Below are positions 54,386 to 62,096 of a stretch of 64,000 bases of DNA, piece by piece (the first letter of the stretch is position 1; each line of letters begins with the position of its first letter). The stretch lies in the NCBI GenBank assembly GCA_019118645.1, contig DWYN01000112.1, forward strand, positions 1 through 64,000. Direction: 5' to 3'. The position numbers and the translations under genes are program-made. A model generated the notes under the pieces. It worked only from the letters and a program-made list of their open reading frames with translations. It searched no databases and had not been told where the DNA came from. This stretch comes from Candidatus Blautia excrementipullorum (GTDB taxonomy: Bacteria; Bacillota; Clostridia; Lachnospirales; Lachnospiraceae).

Positions 54386-55690
54386 ATGAATTACACATTT
54401 ACCGAGCTGATCTGGCTGTTCCTTGCCTATGCTTTTCTTGGCTGGGTCATCGAAACCGTGGTCGGATCCCTGAAAACCAGAAAATTTACAAACAGAGGTT
54501 TCTCCACAGGCCCCTTCTGTCTTGTCTATGGAGTCTCCGCAGTTATCATGACGGTAACTCTTGACGACCTGATCGATAATACGGTCTTTCTGTTTATAGG
54601 ATGCGGTATCCTCTCCACGGTCATTGAGTGGGTTACCGGAAAACTTCTGGAACGTCTGAACAGCCACAAATTGTGGGATTATTCGAAAAAGAAATGGAAT
54701 TATGACGGATATATCTGTCTGGAATACAGCATTTTATGGGCAGTCCTGGGAATGCTCTCTGTGCGGTATGGAAACAGGCTTCTTCTGGCGTTTTTTCGTT
54801 TTATGCCGGAACCACTTTATGAAATTCTCGTATGGTGCATAGCCGTTCTTATTCTTTTGGACGTTCTGCTCTCAGTGGCTGCCGCTCTGCATATTAGAAA
54901 AAATTCGCCGTCCACTATCCGTGTACAGCAGAAAGTTGCCGTTTTTACCTGTAAACTCGGGCTTGCCATTGTGGGATATGTAGAGCGGCGTATGAAAAAG
55001 GCTTATCCTATTATCATGGAAAAAGCGGAACCCATCTACCGGGAAGGAAAATTTGCAGAAGGATGCGGCTTTTACAAACTGTTCTGGCTGTTCATGATCG
55101 CCTGTGTTCTGGGAGATCTTGTGGAAACTGTTTTCTGCCGTTTTTCTATGGGATACTGGATGAACCGGAGCAGTCTCGTATGGGGACCATTCAGCGTTAT
55201 ATGGGGATTTGCCATCGTCCTGGCTACCGTTCTTCTGTATAAAGACAGGGATAAACCGGATTATCATCTTTTCCTCTTTGGTACCTTTATGGGCGGCGCC
55301 TACGAGTATGTCTGCAGTGTCCTCTCAGAACTTGTTTTCGGCAAAGTATTCTGGGACTACAGTAAAATCCCCTTCAATCTGGACGGAAGAGTTAATCTTC
55401 TTTTCTGCTTTTTCTGGGGCATAGCCGCTGTAATATGGATTAAGTTTTTTTATCCCCGCCTGTCTGCCTGGATTGAAAAAATCCCAAAAATATGGGGGTA
55501 TCTGCTCACTTGGATTTTGGCTGTATTTATGGTCTGCAATATGCTGGTCTCCGCCGCAGCCCTGATCCGTTATGATCAGAGGGACGGAGGACCCGCCGCC
55601 AAAAGCGGATGGGAAAAAATCATAGACACCCATTTCGACGATCAGAAAATGGAAAGGATTTATCCCAACGCAAAACAAAAGCCGGAATAA
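54386..55690 (+). CDS. CmpB-type putative ABC transporter permease (copy 2, intact)
   Basis: A 434-residue membrane protein of the CmpB family. It has a duplicated layout: MNYTFTELIWLFLAYAFLG near the start and YKLFWLFMIACVLGDLVET in the middle each begin a unit with NRG/RSSLVWGPF and a WDYSK/WDYSKIPFNLDGR ending. About ten hydrophobic helices are present. AAGGATATGG precedes the ATG. The last seven codons form one arm of the bidirectional terminator. It is the intact relative of the truncated gene at 41725-42054. Function is unknown despite the family name. Confidence 0.85.
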   Translation: MNYTFTELIWLFLAYAFLGWVIETVVGSLKTRKFTNRGFSTGPFCLVYGVSAVIMTVTLDDLIDNTVFLFIGCGILSTVIEWVTGKLLERLNSHKLWDYSKKKWNYDGYICLEYSILWAVLGMLSVRYGNRLLLAFFRFMPEPLYEILVWCIAVLILLDVLLSVAAALHIRKNSPSTIRVQQKVAVFTCKLGLAIVGYVERRMKKAYPIIMEKAEPIYREGKFAEGCGFYKLFWLFMIACVLGDLVETVFCRFSMGYWMNRSSLVWGPFSVIWGFAIVLATVLLYKDRDKPDYHLFLFGTFMGGAYEYVCSVLSELVFGKVFWDYSKIPFNLDGRVNLLFCFFWGIAAVIWIKFFYPRLSAWIEKIPKIWGYLLTWILAVFMVCNMLVSAAALIRYDQRDGGPAAKSGWEKIIDTHFDDQKMERIYPNAKQKPE

Positions 55691-55710
55691 TCCGGCTTTT
55701 GTTTTGCGTT
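55667..55710. terminator. Bidirectional terminator between CmpB and the FtsH remnant
   Basis: A perfect 20-bp stem (667-686 with 691-710) and 4-nt loop. The core GCCGGA/TCCGGC is flanked by AAAACAAAA and TTTTGTTTT, so it works both ways. It contains the CmpB C-terminal codons and stop, and ends at the FtsH-remnant stop. Confidence 0.9.
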
Positions 55711-55931
55711 TAAGACGGCTGGCCAGATGTCTCTCCCGCATTCAGGATCGACATAAATTCCTCGCCTGTGATCGTCTCTTTTTCATAAAGATAAGTAGCA
55801 AGCTCATCCAGCTTTTTCCGATTGTCTTTTAAAATCTGACGTGCTTTTTCAAGCTGTCTCCGGACAAGCTCTACTACCAGATTATCTATTTTTGTATAAG
55901 CGAAAAAAACTTCACTCTCAATTTTTGCCAA
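55710..55931 (-). pseudogene. FtsH C-terminal remnant (copy 2)
   Basis: About 73 codons, of which the last 60 match the C-terminus of the FtsH at 45324-47141: KIDNLVVELVRRQLEKAR against [18 protein letters not shown], and [19 protein letters not shown] against [19 protein letters not shown]. The membrane, AAA and protease parts are all missing, and there is no ribosome site. A nine-residue tail (AGETSGQPS) is added at the end. It stands next to the copy 2 TetR gene in the same arrangement as the intact gene. Confidence 0.85.
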
Positions 55932-56039
55932 ATATATTTTTTTCCTGAACAGCGTAAAGATTTCTGATAGTTAGACAGTTATATCAGGCATGATTTCTCT
56001 CCAAGCCATAGCCGCATATTTATGTTGCAGGTACATGGA

Positions 56040-56090
56040 AAACAAAAAGACAGCGTTTCTGAGCTTTCGGCTCCTTTGCCGTCTTCTCGT
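56040..56090 (-). terminator. Probable terminator of the second TetR gene
   Basis: GACAGCG-type and GCCGTC arms around an inner GAGC/GCTC stem. On the minus strand TTTTTGTTTTC follows. The stem is imperfect. Confidence 0.5.
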
Positions 56091-56093
56091 CTA

Positions 56094-56627
56094 TTATAGC
56101 GTTTCTATTCTTCCAGGAAGGATATAGCAAATCTGTTCTGTTATTTTTTCCACATCAAAGTGTCCTGACTCGCAGCATTTAAAAAGCACGCCGCATAATC
56201 CGTAGGCCATAAAATCAAGCACGATTTCCATATCGGAACAATTTACCGGGCTTTTCTCCCTTCTGGTTTGAATCAGTTTCTGAAGATAAGTTCTGACTCC
56301 CTGTGCAAATAGTCTTTCAATTTCCTCTCTTTTATGGGAATTCATCATTTTTCTGACCAGATTGCGATTCTCCACGGTAGATGTGATCAAAACTTTCACC
56401 GCATTCTCCGGTGTTCCGATTTCCAGGCTTCGCTCCACCATCTGATCAACAAACTTCTTTACCAGCCACTCAACAACATCCATGATATCGCGGAAATGAT
56501 AATAAAAAGTCTGTCTGGAAATGCCGCACTCATCAATCAGTACTTTTACTGTTATTTTGTCAATTCCCTTCTTCCTCACCATTTTCATAAACGTATCAGC
56601 AATAATATTTTTCATATTCACCGGCAT
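56094..56627 (-). CDS. TetR family regulator (copy 2)
   Basis: A 177-residue regulator, paralogue of the one at 47949-48503. The helix-turn-helix is in GIDKITVKVLIDECGISRQ and TFYYHFRDIMDV. The ligand domain diverges more but keeps VLDFMAYGLCGVLFKCCES. GAGGTAG lies before the ATG. The gene sits between the FtsH remnant and the terminator of the PepSY gene and may now regulate only CmpB or itself. Confidence 0.88.
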   Translation of the reverse strand: MPVNMKNIIADTFMKMVRKKGIDKITVKVLIDECGISRQTFYYHFRDIMDVVEWLVKKFVDQMVERSLEIGTPENAVKVLITSTVENRNLVRKMMNSHKREEIERLFAQGVRTYLQKLIQTRREKSPVNCSDMEIVLDFMAYGLCGVLFKCCESGHFDVEKITEQICYILPGRIETL

Positions 56628-56711
56628 AAAATCTACCTCATTCTCTGTCTGTCCCTCTAGCTTCGTGCAGTTATGAAACTAATTATAAACGGCAGGCATC
56701 TTTTTTTCAAC

Positions 56712-56744
56712 TAAAAAGAAGAGCTGCAGCCAAACCGCAGCTCT
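56712..56744 (-). terminator. Terminator of the PepSY gene
   Basis: AGAGCTGC (720-727) pairs with GCAGCTCT (737-744). On the minus strand TCTTTTTAG follows. Confidence 0.85.
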
Positions 56745-56772
56745 CTGTCATCCGGTGAGTTTTCAGTACAGA

Positions 56773-57594
56773 TCAGTCATCCCACTCGGATTCGCTTTCC
56801 CAGCTTATTACCTTTCCGTTTTCCGCATTGATTTCAAATTCATATTCCATTCCGTCATAACGGATATCTCCCTCATAAGTCAGGCGTCCGTCGTCACGCT
56901 CCAGTTTTATTCGGATATCGTCGCTGGTTGCTCCCGGTACTTTTTCCAGGGCTATCTCTTCTGCCTCTGCCTCGGAAATTCCCGTGTTCTGTGTATCAGA
57001 ATTTATGAAATCATCGTCAATCTCATAATCCACATCCAGAATTCTTCCGGTAACCGCGTCAATCTGATAATCGTATTCTTCCTTTCCTACATAAAATTCT
57101 ACATTGTATGTCAGAAAACCGTCATCATATTCCAGATTCACTCTGGATTTTTCGATATCCTTTTCCTCCAGCTGCGCATCCTCTCTGGCAATTTTCATGG
57201 CATCTTCTTCTGTATATTCTGCATCTGCATCCGGATCCAGATTTCTGAAATCCTTCTCGATTTCGCGGTCAGCAGAAAGAATTTTTCCTGATTTTGCATC
57301 AATTTCATAATCGTATTCCTCATCCCCTGCATAGAACTCTACATCATAGGTAAGGCTGCCATCGTCGTAATCCAGCTCCACCCTGGATCTCTCCATATCG
57401 TTCTCACTCAGCCCTGCATCTTCCAGAGCCGCTGCAAGAGCTTCGTCCTTTGTATATTCCGCTTCGTCCTGAAGTTTCTGAAGATATTCAGAATATCTTC
57501 CCTCTGCCGTCACTGCCACCGCTCCCTGCGCGATGGTGAGTACAGCTGCCGCTGCCAATGTTCCTGCTAAAACCTTTACTTTCCTATTTCTCAT
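56773..57594 (-). CDS. Secreted protein with three PepSY domains
   Basis: A 273-residue acidic protein. A signal peptide spans residues 1-30 (KVLAGTLAAAAVLTIAQ). Three PepSY units follow at about 40-110, 112-185 and 195-270, each with a pattern such as ALEDAGLSENDMERSRVEL, then YDVEFYAGDEEYDYEIDA, then SGKILS. There is no lipobox or membrane anchor at the end. PepSY domains are thought to inhibit proteases or sense the cell surface. An 11-bp tandem repeat at its promoter implies control by an OmpR-type regulator not encoded next to it. Confidence 0.88.
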   Translation of the reverse strand: MRNRKVKVLAGTLAAAAVLTIAQGAVAVTAEGRYSEYLQKLQDEAEYTKDEALAAALEDAGLSENDMERSRVELDYDDGSLTYDVEFYAGDEEYDYEIDAKSGKILSADREIEKDFRNLDPDADAEYTEEDAMKIAREDAQLEEKDIEKSRVNLEYDDGFLTYNVEFYVGKEEYDYQIDAVTGRILDVDYEIDDDFINSDTQNTGISEAEAEEIALEKVPGATSDDIRIKLERDDGRLTYEGDIRYDGMEYEFEINAENGKVISWESESEWDD

Positions 57595-57655
57595 ATCCTT
57601 TTACCTCCGTTATTTATTTTCCTTTGTTTTCTGTCTTGTTTGTTTTGATGAGTTC

Positions 57656-57689
57656 AGTATATGAGTCAAAGATTAAAGCAAGATTAAAG
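57656..57689 (-). promoter_or_regulatory. PepSY promoter with 11-bp tandem repeat
   Basis: On the plus strand AAAGATTAAAG (668-678) is directly followed by CAAGATTAAAG (679-689). The minus-strand -10 TATACT is at 656-661, which puts the repeat over the -35 position. This is the typical site layout for activation by an OmpR/PhoB family regulator. Confidence 0.65.
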
Positions 57690-57723
57690 AAGTCCTGTTT
57701 TTTATTTTTTTTGAAAAAGTTTT

Positions 57724-59610
57724 CTACAGCTTCTTCACAAAAAGCGCTCTTATCGCATTCAGAACAGCGATAATCATCACTCCCACATCGGCAAAAATCG
57801 CAAGCCACATGTTGGCAAGCCCCAGCGCGCCCAGCGCCAGACAGATCAGCTTAATGCCGATGGCGAACACAATATTCTGGTAGACGATACGCAGACATTT
57901 CCGTGAAATCTTAATAGCTTTGGATATTTTCATGGGGTCATCATCCATCAGCACAACGTCCGCCGCCTCAATGGCCGCATCAGATCCCATAGCCCCCATG
58001 GCAATGCCGATGTCTGCCCTGCGAAGCACCGGAGCATCATTGATTCCATCGCCGACGAAAGCAAGTTTCGCATTTTCCGGCTTGTTTTTCAGCAGTTCCT
58101 CCACTTTTTCCACCTTATCGCCGGGCAGAAGCTCACTGTACACTTCGTCAATCCCCAGCTCAGCGGCCACATGATCCGCCACTTTTTTCGCATCTCCGGT
58201 AAGCATTACTGTCCTGTGTATACCGGCTTTTTTCAAAGATTCCACAGCTTCTCTGGAATGGGGCTTAACAATATCGGAAATTACAATATGGCCCGCATAT
58301 TTTCCGTCTATTGCCATATGGATAATTGTTCCCACGCTGTGGCAGCTGATAAAAGGAATTCCCAGATGAGCCATCAGCTTATCATTTCCGGCGGCCACTT
58401 CTCTTCCGTCTACTGTGGCAAGTACGCCGTTTCCGCTGATTTCCCGGATATTGTCCACACGGGAGCGGTCTATTTCTTTTCCGTAGGCTTTCCGAAGGCT
58501 TATACTTATAGGATGAGAAGAAGCACTCTCTGCCAGAGCCGCATACTCAATAAGCTTTTCATTTTCCAGTTCATTATGATGAATCCCGTTTACTTCAAAA
58601 GCTCCCTGGGTCAGCGTTCCTGTTTTGTCAAAAACAACGATTCTTGTCTGGGAAAGTGTTTCCAGATAATTCGAGCCTTTGACGAGCACGCCGGCATTGC
58701 TGGCCCCTCCTATGCCGGCGAAAAAGCTCAGCGGAATACTGATCACCAGCGCGCAGGGGCAGCTGATTACCAGGAAGGTAAGCGCCCGGTAAATCCAGGT
58801 TCCCCAGTCTGCTCCAAGTCCCATCGCCGCCATTCTGAACAGAGGCGGAAGAAGCGCAAGCGCAAGAGCTGCAAAGCATACAGCAGGAGTATAAACACGG
58901 GCAAACTTGGAGATAAAGTCTTCTGATTTTGATTTCCGGGAGCTGGCGTTTTCTACCAGATCCAGAATTTTCGACACGGTGGATTCTCCGAACTCTTTTG
59001 TTGTTCGAATTTTCAGCACGCCTGTCATATTGATGCAGCCGCTGTAAATTTCGTCCCCTTCCCCTACGTCCCGTGGAAGGCTCTCCCCTGTAAGCGCACT
59101 GGTATTTAAAGATGAGGATCCTTCCTCAACGACTCCGTCAATCGGAACCTTTTCTCCGGGCTGAACCACGATTATTGTCCCGATCTCCACCTCATCGGGG
59201 TCTGTTTTTTCCAGTTTTCCGTTGATTTCCACATTGGCATAATCCGGGCGAATATCCATCAGCTCAGTAATATTACGGCGGCTTTTTCCCACTGCATAGC
59301 TCTGGAACCATTCCCCTATCTGATAGAACAGCATTACTGCCACTGCTTCCGTATAATCCCCGCTTTTTTCATAGAGAGCAAGCGCAATAGCTCCGACTGT
59401 GGCCAATGCCATCAAAAAACATTCATCAAATACCTGACGGTTTTTGATTCCTTTCAATGCTTTCAAAAGAATATCATATCCGATAATCAGATAGGGAACC
59501 AGGTACAACAGAAACCGGATTCCGCCTTCCGCCGGTATAAAATTAAGGATAATCAGAAGTATCGCTGATACCAGGATACGGATCAGCATCTTTTTCTGCT
59601 TCTTATTCAT
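57724..59610 (-). CDS. Heavy-metal P1B-type ATPase (Zn/Cd/Pb export)
   Basis: A 628-residue metal pump. The TGES actuator loop, SCPCALVIS in the sixth metal-pathway helix, DKTGTLTQG phosphorylation site and GDGINDAPVL hinge are present. An aspartate in the last helices (IFADVGVMIIAVLNAIRAL) marks the P1B-2 group (ZntA/CadA), so zinc, cadmium or lead is the likely cargo. No N-terminal metal-binding domain is fused; a separate HMA protein encoded just upstream fills that place. AAGGGGA precedes the ATG. Confidence 0.94.
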   Translation of the reverse strand: MNKKQKKMLIRILVSAILLIILNFIPAEGGIRFLLYLVPYLIIGYDILLKALKGIKNRQVFDECFLMALATVGAIALALYEKSGDYTEAVAVMLFYQIGEWFQSYAVGKSRRNITELMDIRPDYANVEINGKLEKTDPDEVEIGTIIVVQPGEKVPIDGVVEEGSSSLNTSALTGESLPRDVGEGDEIYSGCINMTGVLKIRTTKEFGESTVSKILDLVENASSRKSKSEDFISKFARVYTPAVCFAALALALLPPLFRMAAMGLGADWGTWIYRALTFLVISCPCALVISIPLSFFAGIGGASNAGVLVKGSNYLETLSQTRIVVFDKTGTLTQGAFEVNGIHHNELENEKLIEYAALAESASSHPISISLRKAYGKEIDRSRVDNIREISGNGVLATVDGREVAAGNDKLMAHLGIPFISCHSVGTIIHMAIDGKYAGHIVISDIVKPHSREAVESLKKAGIHRTVMLTGDAKKVADHVAAELGIDEVYSELLPGDKVEKVEELLKNKPENAKLAFVGDGINDAPVLRRADIGIAMGAMGSDAAIEAADVVLMDDDPMKISKAIKISRKCLRIVYQNIVFAIGIKLICLALGALGLANMWLAIFADVGVMIIAVLNAIRALFVKKL

Positions 59611-59661
59611 AATGTCCCCTTCTTTTCCACATATGTTTCAATGTCTGCAGGCAGATTTTTA

Positions 59662-59880
59662 TCAGATATAAATTTCGCAGTCATCTTCTACTTTTTTACA
59701 GTTCCTGAGAACCTGCCGCATTACTTCTTTCGGATTTTTTCCTTCTTCAAACTCCACGTGCATCTTCAGCATCATAAAATTCACACTGGCATCTTTTACA
59801 CCCTCTGTATGTTTTGCGGCCTCTTCCATTTTATTGGCGCAGTTTGCGCAGTCTACCTCAATCTTGTATGTTTTTTTCAT
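59662..59880 (-). CDS. HMA domain metal-binding protein
   Basis: A 72-residue ferredoxin-like metallochaperone. It reads MKKTYKIEVDCANCANKME, with the CxxC metal site at residues 11-14, followed by VKDASVNFMMLKMHVEF. It probably hands metal to the P1B ATPase encoded 51 bp downstream. It lacks the aromatic or histidine typical of copper chaperones, fitting Zn or Cd. The promoter and ArsR operator lie directly upstream. Confidence 0.92.
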   Translation of the reverse strand: MKKTYKIEVDCANCANKMEEAAKHTEGVKDASVNFMMLKMHVEFEEGKNPKEVMRQVLRNCKKVEDDCEIYI

Positions 59881-59912
59881 TTTTGCAGTATCCTTTCTTT
59901 ATCATTTTTATA

Positions 59913-59930
59913 ATTAAACATTTGTTTAAT
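59913..59930. promoter_or_regulatory. ArsR/SmtB-type operator
   Basis: ATTAAACA (913-920), two central bases, TGTTTAAT (923-930). It lies just downstream of the -10 of the HMA promoter, within the first transcribed bases, as expected for a metal-released repressor. Confidence 0.85.
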
Positions 59931-59940
59931 CTTTGATTGT

Positions 59941-59969
59941 AATATACACCTTTTCTCACCTGCCGTCAA
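59941..59969 (-). promoter_or_regulatory. Promoter of the HMA-P1B ATPase operon
   Basis: On the minus strand TTGACG (964-969), 17-bp spacer, TATATT (941-946). Confidence 0.75.
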
Positions 59970-59996
59970 TAGTTTTTCCGAAATTTTCTCTTTTCT

Positions 59997-60025
59997 TTGA
60001 CATCCTTTTTTTACAATGCTATTAT
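59997..60025 (+). promoter_or_regulatory. Promoter of the ArsR gene
   Basis: TTGACA (59997-60002), 17-bp spacer, TATTAT (60020-60025), 85 bp before the ATG. Confidence 0.8.
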
Positions 60026-60109
60026 GAAAAAGAACATTCTGATCCTCAGCCGTAAACATTCTGTGTTTTATTTACAGGTTTCAATCAAGTCATTTTCCAG
60101 GAGGTTATT

Positions 60110-60478
60110 ATGGAAGGGAAGTCTTTGCCCCACGATCATGGACAGCAAATAGAACATTGGCTGGAGCAGATGCCCGCACCGGAAAATTTTCAGACTGCCG
60201 CTGAAATATTCAAGCAGCTCGGAGATGGAAGCCGCATCCAAATCTTCTGGCTTCTCTGCCACTGTGAGGAATGCGTCATCAATATTTCCTCCATGATGGA
60301 CATGAGCAGTCCTGCCGTCTCCCATCATTTGCGCCAGCTGAAAGCCAGCGGACTGATTGTCAGCCGCCGGAGCGGAAAAGAAGTTTATTATAAGGCCTCT
60401 GACACTGAGGCAGCCCAGCTTCTGCACCATGTAATTGAACAGATCGTAAAAATCGTATGTCCGGATCAGAAGAGCTGA
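60110..60478 (+). CDS. ArsR/SmtB family metal-sensing repressor
   Basis: A 122-residue winged-helix repressor. The DNA-reading helix lies in SSPAVSHHLRQLKASGLI, and the wing in VSRRSGKEVYYKAS. Possible metal ligands are the Cys/Glu group in CHCEECVIN near residue 45 and the aspartate/histidines in the last helix (DTEAAQLLHHVIEQ). It diverges from the HMA-ATPase operon, whose operator lies between, so it represses zinc or cadmium efflux until metal binds. AGGAGG precedes the ATG. Confidence 0.92.
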   Translation: MEGKSLPHDHGQQIEHWLEQMPAPENFQTAAEIFKQLGDGSRIQIFWLLCHCEECVINISSMMDMSSPAVSHHLRQLKASGLIVSRRSGKEVYYKASDTEAAQLLHHVIEQIVKIVCPDQKS

Positions 60479-60534
60479 CAGTTCTTCTGTCCGGACATTT
60501 TTCCAGATGCATCAAAAATCTGATGCCGTAGCTT

Positions 60535-61683
60535 TTATTTTCCAAACACTTTCTTCGCCTGTTTCATGTTTTCCATAATCGGAACATGGAACGGACATCT
60601 TGTCTCGCAGGCGCCGCACTGTATACATTCTCCTGCGTGATGCTCAAGCACTTCATAGTGCTCTCGAACTGTCTCCGGAATATCTCCCTGAGCTTTCGCA
60701 AGATTCAAAAATTTTGTCACGGCAGCCACATCAATCTTTTCGGGGCACGGCGCGCAGTGGCTGCAATACATACAGTGCCCTTCCCAGCTGATATTCGGGA
60801 ATGAGGCGAAAGCCTCCGCATAATCCTTCTCTTCTTCTGCGGCATTTTCATAAGCTGCGCTGATCTTAAGCTGCTCCACACTGTGCGCTCCTACAAGAAC
60901 TGTGGATACCGCAGGCCTGGTCAATGCATAATGAATGCACTGATTGGCCGTCAGCGCCTTTCCTGCCGGAGACAGCTTCTCATCAAGGAGATCGCCTCCT
61001 CCAAATGCTTTCATCACCGTAATACCAACACCCAGTCTCTGGCATGTTTCATAAAGTTCCTGACGCTCCGGATCCATATTTACCAGATGATCTTTATAAT
61101 TCTTTTCCGCCCACAGCTCTTCCACATCTTCGCTGGCTGGCTGGAGGTCATAGCAGGGGTTGACACTGAACATCAAAACTTCTATGTTTCCGCTTTTTAC
61201 AGCCGCCAGAGCCGCTTCCGGATTATGGCTGCTGAGACCGATATGACGTATGATTCCCTTCTCCTTCAGTTCTTTTACGTAGGCCATCACCGGACCTTCC
61301 TCAATAGTCTGCCAGTCCTTTAGAGAATCCACATAGTGGATCATACCTACGTCAATGTAGTCTGTCTGCAGCAGTTCCAGCATATCCTCCATGGCCTTTT
61401 TCACTTCCTGGATATTTCTGGTTCTTTTATACTGTCCGTCCTTCCATACAGAACAGACATGGGACTGAATATAAAATTTTTCTCTTCTGCCCTTCAGCGC
61501 CTCGCCGACGCTTGCCCGCACCTGGGGATTGGAAGTATAGAGGTCAAAATAATTGATTCCCTGCTTCTCCGCCTCATCAAAAAGTTTTTTTGCTGCGCGG
61601 CATTCCTCTTCTGCGAATCCTTCGCAGCCCATTCCAATCTCACTGACAGAAAGTCCTGTGTTTCCTAATTCACGATATTTCAT
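60535..61683 (-). CDS. Aldo/keto reductase with C-terminal 4Fe-4S clusters
   Basis: A 382-residue protein. An AKR barrel (MKYRELGNTGLSVSEIGMG, with YFDLYTS and IQSHV) is followed from about residue 290 by a ferredoxin-like domain: CMYCSHCAPCP and CIQCGACETRCPFHVP, enough for two clusters. Such reductases are common in anaerobes and probably use ferredoxin or NADPH for an unknown carbonyl. ATG 61683 with AAAGGAAAA upstream is preferred; codons further upstream lack a ribosome site. Confidence 0.92.
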   Translation of the reverse strand: MKYRELGNTGLSVSEIGMGCEGFAEEECRAAKKLFDEAEKQGINYFDLYTSNPQVRASVGEALKGRREKFYIQSHVCSVWKDGQYKRTRNIQEVKKAMEDMLELLQTDYIDVGMIHYVDSLKDWQTIEEGPVMAYVKELKEKGIIRHIGLSSHNPEAALAAVKSGNIEVLMFSVNPCYDLQPASEDVEELWAEKNYKDHLVNMDPERQELYETCQRLGVGITVMKAFGGGDLLDEKLSPAGKALTANQCIHYALTRPAVSTVLVGAHSVEQLKISAAYENAAEEEKDYAEAFASFPNISWEGHCMYCSHCAPCPEKIDVAAVTKFLNLAKAQGDIPETVREHYEVLEHHAGECIQCGACETRCPFHVPIMENMKQAKKVFGK

Positions 61684-61740
61684 TTTTTTCCTTTCCGGCT
61701 CAGCCTGAATTCTTTTTACTGTTATCCTCTTTCCAAGCAC

Positions 61741-62096
61741 TGCACAGAAATATTCTTATCTGTTCTGTACATAGCTTTTGCGAAGTATAGATTGAATCAT
61801 CCTTATATGCAGTATACTATAAAATCATATATATCACCATACCCTCAAGGTATCTTATTCTTATTGACAAATTATTCTGTTTTTTGCAGTATGTTCACCG
61901 GCCTGGACTTCATCATGACTCTGTAGACGGCCACAAGCAGTATGTCCGGTTTCAGCAGCGCCAGTCGGTTTGCTGCCGCTTTTCGCACAAAAACAGAGCT
62001 TTCTCCGTCAAAATACCGCACTACGGTATCATAATACAAAGGAAGCCCTGTTTCTAGACTTATATTGAGCAAATTAATACAGATATTGACGAATCT
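61741..62096 (-). other. Intergenic stretch with a doubtful short frame
   Basis: Between the two reductases there is a minus-strand frame at 61872-62072 of 66 codons (YYDTVVRYFDGESSVFVRK and ALLKPDILLVAVY). It starts with a TTG lacking a ribosome site. It may be the tail of a lost gene. I do not recognise it. The rest is AT-rich and probably holds the promoter for the reductase at 60535. Confidence 0.35.

Noticed and set aside
57614-57808. 64-codon minus-strand frame over the P1B ATPase end
   Set aside because: It overlaps the conserved C-terminus of the ATPase in another frame; its Cys residues arise by chance.
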